From Yoonia sp. F2084L (GTDB taxonomy: Bacteria > Pseudomonadota > Alphaproteobacteria > Rhodobacterales > Rhodobacteraceae), in NCBI RefSeq assembly GCF_023015625.1, contig NZ_JALKAH010000001.1, forward strand, positions 682,001 to 746,000: 64,000 nucleotides of DNA, in the 5' to 3' direction. The first letter of the stretch is position 1, and the number at the start of each line of letters is the position of its first letter. Both the position numbers and the translations under genes were made by a program. Positions 26,662 through 35,874 of the stretch are shown here, piece after piece. The notes beneath the pieces were generated by a model. That model did not search any database, was not told where the DNA came from, and was given only the letters and a program-made list of their open reading frames with translations.

Positions 26662-27882
26662 CTAGAACACCTCACCGATAGCCCTGTTGCGGAACCGACC
26701 ACCGTCAATCGCGAAGAGCATGACCCCTGCGGATAAGCCAATCGCAGCACCCAGCCATGCCGTACCTTGGTAATCGGTGAACCCCGCGGCGGCGGCGAAT
26801 ACGCCCGCCGCAAAAATCGAACCGCCAAAATGCGACACAGACACCAGCGATGATCCAGCACCCGGCCGTTCTGCAACCAAGTCTTGCACATAACCCACCG
26901 TGACCGACAACAAGATACCGGCACCGATCCCGGCGGGAATGATCATCCACCACGCCGCACCCATGTCGGGCAATGCCGCAAACCCCGCCAGAAAGCCGCA
27001 GTACACAACGCAGCCAACCAGAATTGCGGCACTTCGCGTCACGTGGCGCAGTGCCATGGCGGCCAGCAGCATCACTGGCACCTCAGTCAAGGCGACACCG
27101 CCTGCGAACCAACCCACATCGGCCGCTGCACCGCCAAGGTTGTTAAGGACCAGCAGGCCAAGCAGGATGTTATAAAGCCCATTCACCCCAACGATAACTG
27201 CGATCAGCAGAAGGCGGATCAGCACACCTGGGCTGGATAGTTCTTTCAGCGCCACAAAGAATCCAATACCAGAAGTCTGGTTGAGCGATGTCGTCTCAAC
27301 CGGCCATGTCCGTATGATCAAGGTGAGTACGACTGCATTCATAAATGCCGAAAAGCCGTAGACGGCGGTCAACTCCATCCCACCGGCAACAGCGATTGCA
27401 ATCAAAGGCGGTGTCAGCCCAAAGGCCCCCGCAAAGGCCGCGCGCACCATCGACAGGCTGACGTCCTTGTCCAGCTTTGCATTATTGCTCGCCGCCAGAC
27501 TTGCCATCGCGAAATACTGGGTGAATGTTGTTGCCGCGATAGGAAACAGAAAGACATGGGCCAAGACAAATGTGGCCTTGGACGGCAGGACAAACACGCA
27601 AGCTGCAGCGACCAGACCAACGACATTGCAAACGATCAGCACGCTCCGGTATCGGCCCGATTGGTCGGTGTAGATCCCCACCATGACAGAGGCGGTAACG
27701 CTGAACAGCGCACCAACTGTCGTGATCAATGCATAGGCACCACGCGAAAACCCAAGCTGTTCAATCCCAATGACGGATTGGAACGGCGTGATGGCCGCCA
27801 CCGCGACACCCATCAGGGTGATCGACAGAAACGCCAACCGTAAAAGACGGTCATTCCAGGAAGCAGCGATTGCTTGCAGCAT
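26662..27882 (-). CDS. MFS transporter
   Basis: A 406-residue carrier with about twelve membrane segments. The loop after segments 2-3 reads VGIYTDQSGRYRSVLIV, a variant of the MFS G-x-x-x-D-R-x-G-R-R motif. It resembles the sugar efflux (SetA/B) branch, without certainty. Start at the ATG 27882 is preferred because AAAGG lies nine bases upstream; a TTG six codons earlier is the alternative. Single gene, substrate unknown. Confidence 0.85.
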   Translation of the reverse strand: MLQAIAASWNDRLLRLAFLSITLMGVAVAAITPFQSVIGIEQLGFSRGAYALITTVGALFSVTASVMVGIYTDQSGRYRSVLIVCNVVGLVAAACVFVLPSKATFVLAHVFLFPIAATTFTQYFAMASLAASNNAKLDKDVSLSMVRAAFAGAFGLTPPLIAIAVAGGMELTAVYGFSAFMNAVVLTLIIRTWPVETTSLNQTSGIGFFVALKELSSPGVLIRLLLIAVIVGVNGLYNILLGLLVLNNLGGAAADVGWFAGGVALTEVPVMLLAAMALRHVTRSAAILVGCVVYCGFLAGFAALPDMGAAWWMIIPAGIGAGILLSVTVGYVQDLVAERPGAGSSLVSVSHFGGSIFAAGVFAAAAGFTDYQGTAWLGAAIGLSAGVMLFAIDGGRFRNRAIGEVF

Positions 27883-27971
27883 GAGCCGGGCCTTTAGCAA
27901 ATGGAGAGGTCATCCACACCAATGCAAAGGCGGGATAGGCCCCGCGCGGTCCGGGGCCGTCCCTGCTTTAT

Positions 27972-29303
27972 CTAAAGGTAGTCAGACCGTTGCAAGCCAT
28001 ACTTCGCCATCTTCTCGTTCAGGGTCCGGCGCGGCAGGCAGAGTTCTTCCATTACGGACACGATCGAGCCCTTGTGGCGGCGCATGGTGTTGTCGATCAG
28101 CATACGCTCAAACGCTTCAACGAATTCCTTGAGCGGTTTGCCTTCAGTCGTCATTGCAGGCTTCATTTCTTCAGTGTCGGCCATCAAGAGCGACGCAATA
28201 GAGCCTGTGCCACGACGGTTCTGCAACACGGCCCGCTCAGCCACATTGATCAACTGCCGCACGTTACCCGGCCACGGCGCTTGCAGCAGTTGTGCCGCCT
28301 CTTGCGCGCTGACCTCTGGTGCATCGCAGCCGTATTCTTCGGCAAACTGCTCACCCAGTCGCGTGAAGAGCGTCAGGATATCTTCGCCACGTTGACGCAG
28401 GGGCGGGACCGTGATCCGCAGTGCTGCAAGGCGGTAAAACAGATCAGGGCGCAGCACGCTTTCGCAGGTTTGATCCTGTTCTTGGAGATTACAGATGGCC
28501 ACGATCCGGGTTTCAGCAGGTGTGCCCTGGTCATTGATCGCCGTCAGCAAACGCGCCTGCAACGAGTGGCTCAGCGCTTCGATATCTTCCAACACCAGCG
28601 TGCCGCCACGCGCCTCTTCAATCGCGGGGATCGGCTCATCATCATTGGCGGGGCCAAAGATAATGCGGCCCAGCGTTTCCTCGTCATAGGCAGAACAGCT
28701 CAGCAACACGAATTTCTTATTGGAACGCGCACCCACGGCATGCAGGGCGTGGGCCACAAGTGTCTTGCCGGTGCCGGTTTCACCCTCGACGAGCACATGA
28801 CCATCGGCCTGCCCAAGATCAAGAATGTCTTCTTTCAACCGTTCCATCGGCGGCGACTGACCGATCAGTTTCTTGATCAGAGCAGAGCCATCGGACAGTT
28901 CCTTGCGCAACGCGCGATTGTCCAACGTCAAACGGCGCGCAGACGTGGCCTTTTTGGCCAATTCTGTCATGCGATCCGGGTTAAATGGCTTTTCAAGGAA
29001 ATCGAACGCACCAACGCGCATCGCCTCTACTGCCATAGGAACATCGCCGTGACCGGTGATCATAATGACCGGCAATGAGCTATCAACGCCCTTCAGCTTT
29101 TTAAGAAACTGCATCCCGTCCATGCCGGGCATCTTGATGTCGCTGACCACGATACCGGGATAGTCATTGCCCAGCCCTTTCAGCGCATCCTCGGCGGATG
29201 CAAAGGTTTCCGTGTCGAAACCCGAAAGGGCCAACCATTGTGAAATTGACTGACGCATATCTTTTTCGTCATCGACAATCGCAATCTTCATGACCTTGTT
29301 CAT
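27972..29303 (-). CDS. dctD: C4-dicarboxylate response regulator DctD-like, AAA+ domain without a GAFTGA motif
   Basis: A 443-residue NtrC-type regulator. The receiver domain (about 5-120) has phospho-acceptor Asp55 in VVSDIKMPGMDG. The AAA+ domain (about 145-370) has Walker A GETGTGKT at 174-181, and a Fis-type helix-turn-helix lies at the end (SIVSVMEELCLPRRTLNEKM). Where NtrC proteins show the sigma-54 contact loop GAFTGA, this protein has a shortened stretch (LGRIIFGPANDDEPIPAI), and Walker B reads GGTLVLEDIE instead of the usual DE order. Both affect sigma-54 activation, so it may work with another sigma factor. AAGGAAAAG precedes the ATG. Follows dctB by 10 bases; named by the partner kinase. 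Confidence 0.85.
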   Translation of the reverse strand: MNKVMKIAIVDDEKDMRQSISQWLALSGFDTETFASAEDALKGLGNDYPGIVVSDIKMPGMDGMQFLKKLKGVDSSLPVIMITGHGDVPMAVEAMRVGAFDFLEKPFNPDRMTELAKKATSARRLTLDNRALRKELSDGSALIKKLIGQSPPMERLKEDILDLGQADGHVLVEGETGTGKTLVAHALHAVGARSNKKFVLLSCSAYDEETLGRIIFGPANDDEPIPAIEEARGGTLVLEDIEALSHSLQARLLTAINDQGTPAETRIVAICNLQEQDQTCESVLRPDLFYRLAALRITVPPLRQRGEDILTLFTRLGEQFAEEYGCDAPEVSAQEAAQLLQAPWPGNVRQLINVAERAVLQNRRGTGSIASLLMADTEEMKPAMTTEGKPLKEFVEAFERMLIDNTMRRHKGSIVSVMEELCLPRRTLNEKMAKYGLQRSDYL

Positions 29304-29313
29304 GCTCTTTTCC

Positions 29314-31068
29314 TTATTCTGCCGCGGCAACATCCTGCCTTATTGTTGGCAGTTGCACCTCGAATATAGCCCCGCCATCAACTGCATTACGTGCAGTGAG
29401 ACGCCCACCTAAATCGTTCACGATGCCCGAAGAGATAGCAAGCCCAAGACCAACCCCATCACCAGGTTGTTTGGTCGTGTAAAACGGTTCGAACAATTCA
29501 TCGAGGTTTTCGATCCCCTCGCCGTTGTCCCTTATCTGAATGCTGACAGTATCGCCAGCGGCCAGCAAAATCTCAACCGTTGGGTTGGCGGCCGATTTGG
29601 TCGCGTCCAATGCGTTGCGCAGCAGGTTGATGATCACCTGCTCCAAACGCAACCTGTCCCCCATGATCATCACAGGTTCATCGGGCAGTGTACGGATGAT
29701 ATTGACGGCCCGCGTCTTTAACTGCGGTTCCATCAATGCAAGTGCCGTCGACACCGCAGCCCTTGTATCTACGGGCTCAAACGCCTCTGTCCCTTTGCGT
29801 GCATATGATTTCAGCTGCCGCGTAATCGCGCCCATGCGCTCCAGCAAATCATCAATGCGCTGAAAGGACGACAGCGCCTCGTCGGGGCGTTCGCGTTGCA
29901 GCAAAAGCCGTGCACCCGCGAGGTAGGTTTTCATCGCGGCAAGCGGTTGGTTCAGCTCATGACTGACAGCCGCTGACATCTCGCCCAAGGCGGCCAGTTT
30001 CGATGACTGGGCGATGGTCTGTTCGGCCACTTCAAGGGTCTTTTCGACCTTCTCACGTTCGGCAATTTCCCGCTGGAGCCTTCGGTTCAATGCGCGAAGC
30101 TCTGCTGACTCGCGTTGAAAGAACACCAGCCGTGACGCCGTGCGCCGCGAGGTCGACCAAAAGAGCAGCGCCAACAGGATTGCGAATCCCATGACTTCAA
30201 GAGCAAGGATGCCATTCACCCGTTCACGCACAGACGTGTAGGTCGTAAAACTGACCATGCGCCAGCCTTGGTGCGGTACCCGCATTTCGCGGCGCAACAC
30301 CGCCTCGCCCCGCAAATACGCGTCAGCAGGCAAAGCCGCCCAACCTTGGGTGGCGCGAATGGCACGCTCAATCGCGGATGGTGCGGATTGTCGCGCCAAC
30401 GCGTCCTCTTCCAGCAGGCCACGCCAGCGCGGCTCTGTGGCCATAATGATCGTACCTTCGCTATCCATCACAAGAACAGCATCTGAAACGCCTGCCCAAC
30501 CGGTCTCTAGCCGTTGACCGTCCACCTCAACCATGATGACGCCCAGCAACTCACCGGCAGCTTCGATCTGGCGCGAATAAATATAAGCGTAGGCGCCTTC
30601 GGTATTCAAATAAGTTGTATAGACGGTTTGGTTGTTGCGCAGCGCGTCAACGAAATAGGGGGTATTGCGATGATCAACACCGATCTGATTGCGATTTGTG
30701 GCCGCAACGGCGCGCCCGTCACGATCCAGCAAGGTCAGTGATGCAGCACCAATTTCATCCACAAAGGACAAAAGCCGCGCAGTAGACCGTGAATAGTTCT
30801 TATTTTCCAGAGCGTTGATTAATTCCGGGTCGCGCGACAACAGCTGCGGAACGACCGAATTTCGCTGGAGCTCATTCATCAAGTTGGTGACATAAAGCGC
30901 CAAACGCACCTCAGACCGATTGCTGATCGTCTCGGTAAAGCGCTGCGTCAGCAGTTGATTGGATACATAGATGACAATGACGGCGAACAGGCTAAGCACA
31001 AGCACAGCAAGCCGCAGATACCATCTGCCGCGCCCTTTTACGCCCGCCGTCTTATTGAACCCCAACAT
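29314..31068 (-). CDS. dctB: C4-dicarboxylate sensor histidine kinase DctB-like
   Basis: A 584-residue membrane kinase. TM1 is at about 18-40 and a periplasmic double-CACHE/PAS-like sensor at about 45-285 (GAASLTLLDRDGRAVAATNR; RNTPYFVDALRN). TM2 at about 300 precedes a coiled coil with QREIAEREKVEKTLE. The phospho-acceptor is in AAVSHELNQPLAAMKTYLAG, and the ATPase boxes are NLLRNALDATK, DNGEGI and GVGLGLAIS. DctB-type sensors detect succinate, malate and fumarate. It is in tandem with its regulator, but no DctA or TRAP dicarboxylate carrier is in the window. Start at 31068; a longer frame begins 12 codons earlier. Confidence 0.88.
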   Translation of the reverse strand: MLGFNKTAGVKGRGRWYLRLAVLVLSLFAVIVIYVSNQLLTQRFTETISNRSEVRLALYVTNLMNELQRNSVVPQLLSRDPELINALENKNYSRSTARLLSFVDEIGAASLTLLDRDGRAVAATNRNQIGVDHRNTPYFVDALRNNQTVYTTYLNTEGAYAYIYSRQIEAAGELLGVIMVEVDGQRLETGWAGVSDAVLVMDSEGTIIMATEPRWRGLLEEDALARQSAPSAIERAIRATQGWAALPADAYLRGEAVLRREMRVPHQGWRMVSFTTYTSVRERVNGILALEVMGFAILLALLFWSTSRRTASRLVFFQRESAELRALNRRLQREIAEREKVEKTLEVAEQTIAQSSKLAALGEMSAAVSHELNQPLAAMKTYLAGARLLLQRERPDEALSSFQRIDDLLERMGAITRQLKSYARKGTEAFEPVDTRAAVSTALALMEPQLKTRAVNIIRTLPDEPVMIMGDRLRLEQVIINLLRNALDATKSAANPTVEILLAAGDTVSIQIRDNGEGIENLDELFEPFYTTKQPGDGVGLGLAISSGIVNDLGGRLTARNAVDGGAIFEVQLPTIRQDVAAAE

Positions 31069-31113
31069 GGACCGCAGTCTAGGGTGCCGCCGCAGCCGCA
31101 GCAAGCCAGCAGA

Positions 31114-31782
31114 TTACGCCTGCGCAAATTGCCCCAAAAGCCCGCGGAAAAGCGCCTGCCCGTCTGTGCCGCCATGCCCGGTATCCACGGCGCGCTCAGG
31201 ATGGGGCATCATACCAAGAACACGACGGTTTTCAGACAACACGCCAGCGATATCAGCGACCGACCCGTTTGGATTGTCAACATAGCTGAAGGCAATCCGG
31301 TCTTCGGATCGCAGCGCTGCAAGTGTCTCATCATCAACGGTGTAGTTGCCATCGTGGTGCGCGACGGGATAACCCACCGTGTCGCCCGCATTATAGCCTT
31401 CTGTGAACGCAGATGCAGATGTTTCCACTTTCAAATCAACGGTTTTGCAGATGAACTTCAGGTTCGCATTGCGCATCAAGGCGCCCGGCAACAACCCCGT
31501 TTCGGTCAGAACCTGAAAACCATTGCAGACACCCAAGACGTAGCCACCACGATCGGCGTGATTAACAACGGCCTTGCAAATCGGGGATCGCGCAGCAATC
31601 GCGCCGCAGCGCAGGTAATCGCCAAAGGAAAACCCACCTGGAACGGCCACCAGATCAATGCCATCTGGCAGGTTCGCATCCTTGTGCCAGACCATGCTGA
31701 CGTCAGCACCTGCCGCCTTTAGGGCGACAGCCATGTCCCGATCACAGTTGGAACCGGGGAAAACGATGACAGCGGCGCGCAT
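31114..31782 (-). CDS. purQ: Phosphoribosylformylglycinamidine synthase, glutaminase subunit
   Basis: A 222-residue class I glutamine amidotransferase giving ammonia to FGAM synthase in purine synthesis. Start [15 protein letters not shown]; nucleophile cysteine in [14 protein letters not shown] (about residue 86); the His-x-Glu pair is in [10 protein letters not shown] near the end. ATG overlaps the purS stop (ATGA). purL is not in the window. Confidence 0.96.
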   Translation of the reverse strand: MRAAVIVFPGSNCDRDMAVALKAAGADVSMVWHKDANLPDGIDLVAVPGGFSFGDYLRCGAIAARSPICKAVVNHADRGGYVLGVCNGFQVLTETGLLPGALMRNANLKFICKTVDLKVETSASAFTEGYNAGDTVGYPVAHHDGNYTVDDETLAALRSEDRIAFSYVDNPNGSVADIAGVLSENRRVLGMMPHPERAVDTGHGGTDGQALFRGLLGQFAQA

Positions 31783-32012
31783 CACAGTACCTCGACACTG
31801 TAGCTTTCGATCACCGTGTTCGCGAGCAGTTTTTCACACATCTCGCCAATCGTCGCCTCAGAGGTTCCGTCGGCCAGATCAAGCTCGATCACCTTGCCCT
31901 GACGCACGCCCTCGACACCATCAAAGCCAAGGCTGCCAAGTGCGTGGCGCACGGCCTCACCCTGTGGGTCCAGCACACCATTCTTCAACATCACATGTAC
32001 GCGGGCTTTCAT
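31782..32012 (-). CDS. purS: Phosphoribosylformylglycinamidine synthase subunit PurS
   Basis: A 76-residue small subunit that bridges PurL and Pur[21 protein letters not shown] at the N-terminus and [12 protein letters not shown] in the middle are typical. It is 15 bases after purC and overlaps purQ. This three-protein FGAM synthase form fits a non-enterobacterial genome. Confidence 0.95.
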   Translation of the reverse strand: MKARVHVMLKNGVLDPQGEAVRHALGSLGFDGVEGVRQGKVIELDLADGTSEATIGEMCEKLLANTVIESYSVEVL

Positions 32013-32027
32013 GGGTTTGTCGTCCTC

Positions 32028-32792
32028 TTAGTTGATCAAGGTTGGCTTGGTCGGGGCGTGGGTGACATTGGTAGGCATAACCCCAAGACGTCTGGCCACT
32101 TCGGTATAGGCGTCAGTGAGATTGCCCAGATCGCGGCGAAACACGTCCTTGTCGAGCTTCTGACCCGTCTCGATATCCCACAAACGGCAGCTATCCGGGC
32201 TGATCTCATCGGCGAGGATCAGACGGGGGAATTCGTTGTCCCAGACGCGGCCAATCTCAATCTTGAAATCCACCAGCTTGATGCCCACACCAAACATCAC
32301 GCCCGACATCCAGTCGTTCACGCGCAAGGCAAGACTGACGATATCGTCCATTTCCTGCTGCGATGCCCAGCCAAAGGCGATGATATATTCCTCTGGCACG
32401 AGTGGGTCACCAAGACTGTCATCTTTGTAAGAGAATTCAACAATCGGGCGCGGCAGTGCTGTACCCTCTTCCATACCCATGCGCTTTGCCATCGTACCGG
32501 CTGCAAAGTTGCGTACGATCACTTCAAGCGGAATAATCTCGGCTTGGCGTATCAGCTGCTCGCGCATGTTCAGGCGTTTGATGAAATGCGTCGGGATTCC
32601 AATTTGGCCAAGGCCGGTCATGAAATACTCGCTCAGGCGATTGTTTAGCACGCCTTTGCCTTCGATCACTTCCTTCTTTTCGGCATTGAAGGCTGTCGCA
32701 TCATCCTTAAAATACTGGACGAACGTGCCGGGCTCCGGGCCTTCATATAGAATTTTTGCCTTGCCTTCGTATACCTTTTTCCGGCGCGCCAT
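32028..32792 (-). CDS. purC: SAICAR synthase
   Basis: A 254-residue ATP-dependent ligase of purine synthesis adding aspartate to CAIR. Seen: [29 protein letters not shown] at the start (shown only in part of the ATP loop), [18 protein letters not shown] and [10 protein letters not shown]. First gene of purC-purS-purQ. Confidence 0.96.
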   Translation of the reverse strand: MARRKKVYEGKAKILYEGPEPGTFVQYFKDDATAFNAEKKEVIEGKGVLNNRLSEYFMTGLGQIGIPTHFIKRLNMREQLIRQAEIIPLEVIVRNFAAGTMAKRMGMEEGTALPRPIVEFSYKDDSLGDPLVPEEYIIAFGWASQQEMDDIVSLALRVNDWMSGVMFGVGIKLVDFKIEIGRVWDNEFPRLILADEISPDSCRLWDIETGQKLDKDVFRRDLGNLTDAYTEVARRLGVMPTNVTHAPTKPTLIN

Positions 32793-32925
32793 GCTAACCC
32801 CTTACCCCGTGCACGGCCCGCCTTGGGCCATGTCTTATTGGCGTCATAGTGCAAGCCCCCCTTGCGGGCAAGCATCCGTCGCGCCATATCTGAGACAACT
32901 TTGTTCCAATCAAGAGGCCAAACCG

Positions 32926-33240
32926 ATGACCACCTTTGACGACCGCGAAAATGCATTCGAAAACAAATTCGCCCACGACGCTGAAATGCAGTTCAAGGCC
33001 GAAGCCCGCCGCAACAAATTGCTGGGTCTATGGGCCGCAGGTTTGATGGGCAAAACCGGCGAAGCTGCAGATGAATACGCCAAAGAAGTTATCAAGTCGG
33101 ACTTTGAAGAAGCGGGGCACGAAGATGTCTATCGCAAGGTATCAGGCGATCTGGGTGATAAGGCCGATGAGGCCACGATCCGCGCCAAAATGGCAGCATT
33201 GATGGCCGAAGCCAAAGCGCAACTGATGGACGAAGTCTAA
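32926..33240 (+). CDS. F1-ATPase zeta subunit (DUF1476 inhibitor)
   Basis: A 104-residue helical protein of the DUF1476/zeta family that blocks ATP hydrolysis by the alphaproteobacterial F1-ATPase, as described in Paracoccus. It starts TTFDDRENAFENKFAHD, with KAEARRNKLLGLWAAGLMG at about 24-42. AAGAGG lies eight bases before the ATG. It is not linked to the atp genes here; a terminator follows. Confidence 0.92.
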   Translation: MTTFDDRENAFENKFAHDAEMQFKAEARRNKLLGLWAAGLMGKTGEAADEYAKEVIKSDFEEAGHEDVYRKVSGDLGDKADEATIRAKMAALMAEAKAQLMDEV

Positions 33241-33269
33241 GCGGCGATTGACGCGTTCAGACCTATCCC

Positions 33270-33287
33270 AAACCGCTGCGCGGTTTT
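33270..33287 (+). terminator. Terminator after the zeta subunit gene
   Basis: Compact 7-bp stem AAACCGC/GCGGTTT with a 3-base loop and four T at the end, 30 bases past the stop. Confidence 0.7.
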
Positions 33288-33384
33288 CCCATTTGCTGCA
33301 TAATAAAGATGCAAGCTATGCATTTGCACTTGCGGTCCGGACGTGTCACCGAACGCTCTAGATATTAGCGGAGCCCGTATTGCC

Positions 33385-34401
33385 ATGACCAACGCACTTT
33401 CCAAACTGCTGCAATCGCGCGACTGGTTGATGGCCGATGGGGCCACGGGCACCAACCTGTTTAACATGGGGCTGATGTCCGGCGATGCGCCTGAGATGTG
33501 GAATATCGAAGAAAGCGCAAAGATCACGGCGCTTTACAAAGGGGCCGCCGACGCAGGCAGCGATATCTTCCTGACCAACAGCTTTGGCGCAAACGCATCG
33601 CGGCTGAAACTGCACGGGGCTGAAGGACGTGTGCATGAGTTGAATAAAGTGGCCGCCGAACTGGGCCGTGAGGTGGCCGATGCCTCTGGTCGCACAATCG
33701 TGGTCGCAGGCTCAGTCGGACCTACGGGCGAGATCATGGCCCCAATGGGCAGCCTTACCCATGAAACAGCGGTTGAGATGTTCCACGAACAAGCCGAAGG
33801 TCTGAAGGCGGGGGGCGCAGATGTGCTTTGGGTCGAAACGATTAGTGCGCCCGAGGAATTCGCCGCCGCGTCCCAGGCCTTTGCACTGGCCGATATGCCA
33901 TGGTGCGGCACGATGAGTTTTGACACCGCAGGCCGCACGATGATGGGTCTGACATCCGCCGATATGGTCAAGAAGGTGGGCAAGCTGGCGCATCAACCGC
34001 TTGGGTTTGGCGCCAATTGCGGTGTTGGTGCGTCGGATCTGCTGCGCACAGTTCTTGGGTTCTCCGCCGCAGGTCCCACACTTCCCATCATTGCCAAAGG
34101 CAACGCGGGTATCCCCAAGTATCACGATGGTCACATTCACTACGACGGCACGCCTGACCTGATGGCAGATTATGCTGTGCTGGCCCGCGATTGTGGTGCC
34201 ACTATTATTGGCGGCTGCTGCGGCACAACGCCAGACCATTTACGGGCGATGCGCGAGGCCCTGGAAGCACGACCCAAAGGGGCGGCGCCGACTTTGGATG
34301 CGATTACACAAGCACTTGGTGGATTTTCTTCAGCGTCAGACGGCACTGACGGCGCAGGACCTGCCGCATCACCGCGTCGTGGACGGCGTCGGCGCCCATA
34401 A
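33385..34401 (+). CDS. bmt: Homocysteine S-methyltransferase module of split methionine synthase (Bmt/BHMT family)
   Basis: A 338-residue TIM-barrel enzyme with DGATGTNLFNMG near residue 18. The zinc-thiol residues are NCGVG (about residue 212) and the GGCCGTTPDHLRAM pair (about 285). It methylates homocysteine, either from betaine or, as in the Rhodobacterales split MetH, from methylcobalamin on a separate corrinoid protein (gene at 35875). The latter is favoured because the corrinoid and pterin modules are also in this window. It ends in a flexible stretch and the basic tail SPRRGRRRRP, matching the tail of the pterin module. The start at 33385 aligns with the family; a GTG at 33343 would add 14 residues. 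About 100 bases of leader hold no recognised riboswitch. Confidence 0.88.
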   Translation: MTNALSKLLQSRDWLMADGATGTNLFNMGLMSGDAPEMWNIEESAKITALYKGAADAGSDIFLTNSFGANASRLKLHGAEGRVHELNKVAAELGREVADASGRTIVVAGSVGPTGEIMAPMGSLTHETAVEMFHEQAEGLKAGGADVLWVETISAPEEFAAASQAFALADMPWCGTMSFDTAGRTMMGLTSADMVKKVGKLAHQPLGFGANCGVGASDLLRTVLGFSAAGPTLPIIAKGNAGIPKYHDGHIHYDGTPDLMADYAVLARDCGATIIGGCCGTTPDHLRAMREALEARPKGAAPTLDAITQALGGFSSASDGTDGAGPAASPRRGRRRRP

Positions 34402-34441
34402 AACGCGCAGAAGGGGCGCTGCCCCCGCCTTCGGCTCCCCC

Positions 34442-34464
34442 GAGGTATTTTCAAACATGAGAAG
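34442..34464 (+). repeat. Left arm of a 23-bp inverted repeat
   Basis: GAGGTATTTTCAAACATGAGAAG-type sequence; the reverse complement recurs at 34599-34621 with one mismatch. The pair encloses 134 bases with a terminator. It is preceded by a GC-rich half resembling the dispersed repeat (34419-34442). Confidence 0.75.
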
Positions 34465-34543
34465 ATGTGTTCAGCAATTCTTAACCATGCTCCGGCAATT
34501 TGGTATTGCGGTACAGGCTGAGGAGCCGATGACCGCAACGTGA

Positions 34544-34580
34544 GAAGCCCCGCTTGATCTTAGGATTGATGCGGGGTTTC
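34544..34580 (+). terminator. Terminator between bmt and the radical SAM gene
   Basis: Ten-base-pair stem GAAGCCCCGC/GCGGGGTTTC with one G-U pair and a 17-base loop, followed by CTTT. It lies 143 bases past the bmt stop. Confidence 0.65.
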
Positions 34581-34598
34581 CTTTGCACGCCGCTTGAA

Positions 34599-34634
34599 CT
34601 TCTCATGTTCGAAAATACCTCCGCCGGAGGCTCC
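34599..34634 (-). repeat. Right arm of the 23-bp inverted repeat plus CCGCCGGAGGCTCC core
   Basis: 34599-34621 is the reverse complement of 34442-34464 with one mismatch. It continues into CCGCCGGAGGCTCC (34621-34634), identical to 3061-3074 and part of the same dispersed family. Confidence 0.7.
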
Positions 34635-34657
34635 AACAGTTTCAGCCTGCGCGGTGC

Positions 34658-35740
34658 TCAGAAAAGTGAGAGCTGATCCCCCGTTTGAGCTGGCCGCACA
34701 AACAAGTCTGTGCGCAGAGGCGGCAAACTCCGATCCAGCCCCAGCTTGCGGGTCATCAGTTTAACCCTTTGCCGCATCATCGCAGCCCACTCCCCCTGCC
34801 CGGTCATCCGCTTACCAAACGCGGGATCATAGTCTTTGCCGCCATGCAATTCACGCACACGGCCCATCACGCGTGTTGCACGATCGGGATAGTGTTCGGC
34901 CAGCCAGTCGCGAAACAGCGTGGCAACCTCGCGCGGCAGACGCAGCATGATAGAGGACGCGGCAACCGCACCTGCATCCTTGGCGGCTTGCAAAATCGCC
35001 TCGACCTCATGATCGGTCAGCGCTGGAATGACCGGTGATACCATGACGCGCACGGGAACCCCCGCATCTGTCAGTTTGCGTATGGTGCGCAGGCGCGCCG
35101 CGGGCATCGGCACACGCGGCTCCATCGCGCGGGATGTTTTGGGATCAAGCGTTGTGATTGAAATACCAACACGAGCCAGACCTTTTGCGGCCATCGGGGC
35201 CAGAATGTCAGCATCTCTTTCGATCAACGTCCCTTTCGTGACGATGCCAACCGGATGATTGAAATCGCTGAGAACCTGCAGCACATCGCGCATAATGCGC
35301 CGTTTCTTTTCAATCGGCTGGTATGGATCGGTGTTCGTCCCAATCGCAAGCATCTTGGGCACGTAGCGCAGGTTGGACAGTTCTTTGCGTAACTGATCGG
35401 CGGCGTTAGGCCGCGCGATCAGTTTGGTTTCGAAATCAAGCCCCGGAGACAACCCCAGAAACGCATGGCTGGGGCGGGCAAAACAATAGATGCACCCATG
35501 TTCGCATCCGCGATACGGGTTGATTGACCGATCAAATGACAGATCAGGCGAGGTATTGCGCGATATCACGGAACGCGCGATCTCATCAGTGACTTCGGTC
35601 CGTAGAACGGGCAACGTGTCTTCCGCGCTCCAACCATCATCAACCGCTTCGGACCGCAAACGGTCAAACCGTACATCGGGGTTTGATCCCGCCGCACGCC
35701 CCGGTGTGCGATGTCGTTTCTGAAGCGGCAAATCATCCAT
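34658..35740 (-). CDS. PA0069-type radical SAM protein
   Basis: A 360-residue radical SAM enzyme related to spore photoproduct lyase. The 4Fe-4S motif is CEHGCIYC (about residues 79-86) after INPYRG; IGTNTDPYQPIE and GISITTLDP follow. Family function is unknown, with DNA or RNA repair or modification suggested by the SplB relationship. The first 30 residues are basic. It is divergent from the corrinoid protein gene, with 134 bases between. Confidence 0.88.
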   Translation of the reverse strand: MDDLPLQKRHRTPGRAAGSNPDVRFDRLRSEAVDDGWSAEDTLPVLRTEVTDEIARSVISRNTSPDLSFDRSINPYRGCEHGCIYCFARPSHAFLGLSPGLDFETKLIARPNAADQLRKELSNLRYVPKMLAIGTNTDPYQPIEKKRRIMRDVLQVLSDFNHPVGIVTKGTLIERDADILAPMAAKGLARVGISITTLDPKTSRAMEPRVPMPAARLRTIRKLTDAGVPVRVMVSPVIPALTDHEVEAILQAAKDAGAVAASSIMLRLPREVATLFRDWLAEHYPDRATRVMGRVRELHGGKDYDPAFGKRMTGQGEWAAMMRQRVKLMTRKLGLDRSLPPLRTDLFVRPAQTGDQLSLF

Positions 35741-35775
35741 AATGTTTATTAGAACAATTCATGAACACAAGCAAC

Positions 35776-35806
35776 GACAGGTCGGTCATGTTCATGGACA
35801 GGTCGG
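35776..35806. promoter_or_regulatory. Tandem 10-bp direct repeat upstream of the corrinoid protein gene
   Basis: GACAGGTCGG occurs twice, at 35776-35785 and 35797-35806, exactly 21 bases apart, which is two helical turns. It lies about 70-100 bases before the corrinoid gene. This spacing is what two protomers bound on one DNA face would need; the regulator is unknown. Confidence 0.4.
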
Positions 35807-35874
35807 AAATCAGCAGGTAGTTTCGCACGATCAAGCGCACAAACGTGTAGAGACACATTTATAAGGGCCAACCC

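Noticed and set aside
26312..26665. 117-codon plus-strand frame in the rne leader
   Set aside because: No Shine-Dalgarno, Cys/Arg/His-rich random-like composition; better explained as untranslated leader of the minus-strand rne.
27990..29078. 362-codon plus-strand frame in dctD
   Set aside because: Antisense shadow of the response regulator; His/Arg-rich composition typical of shadow frames.
33288..33384. SAM or SAH riboswitch in the bmt leader
   Set aside because: No conserved core of SAM-II, SAM-V or SAH elements could be recognised by eye; a covariance-model search would settle it.
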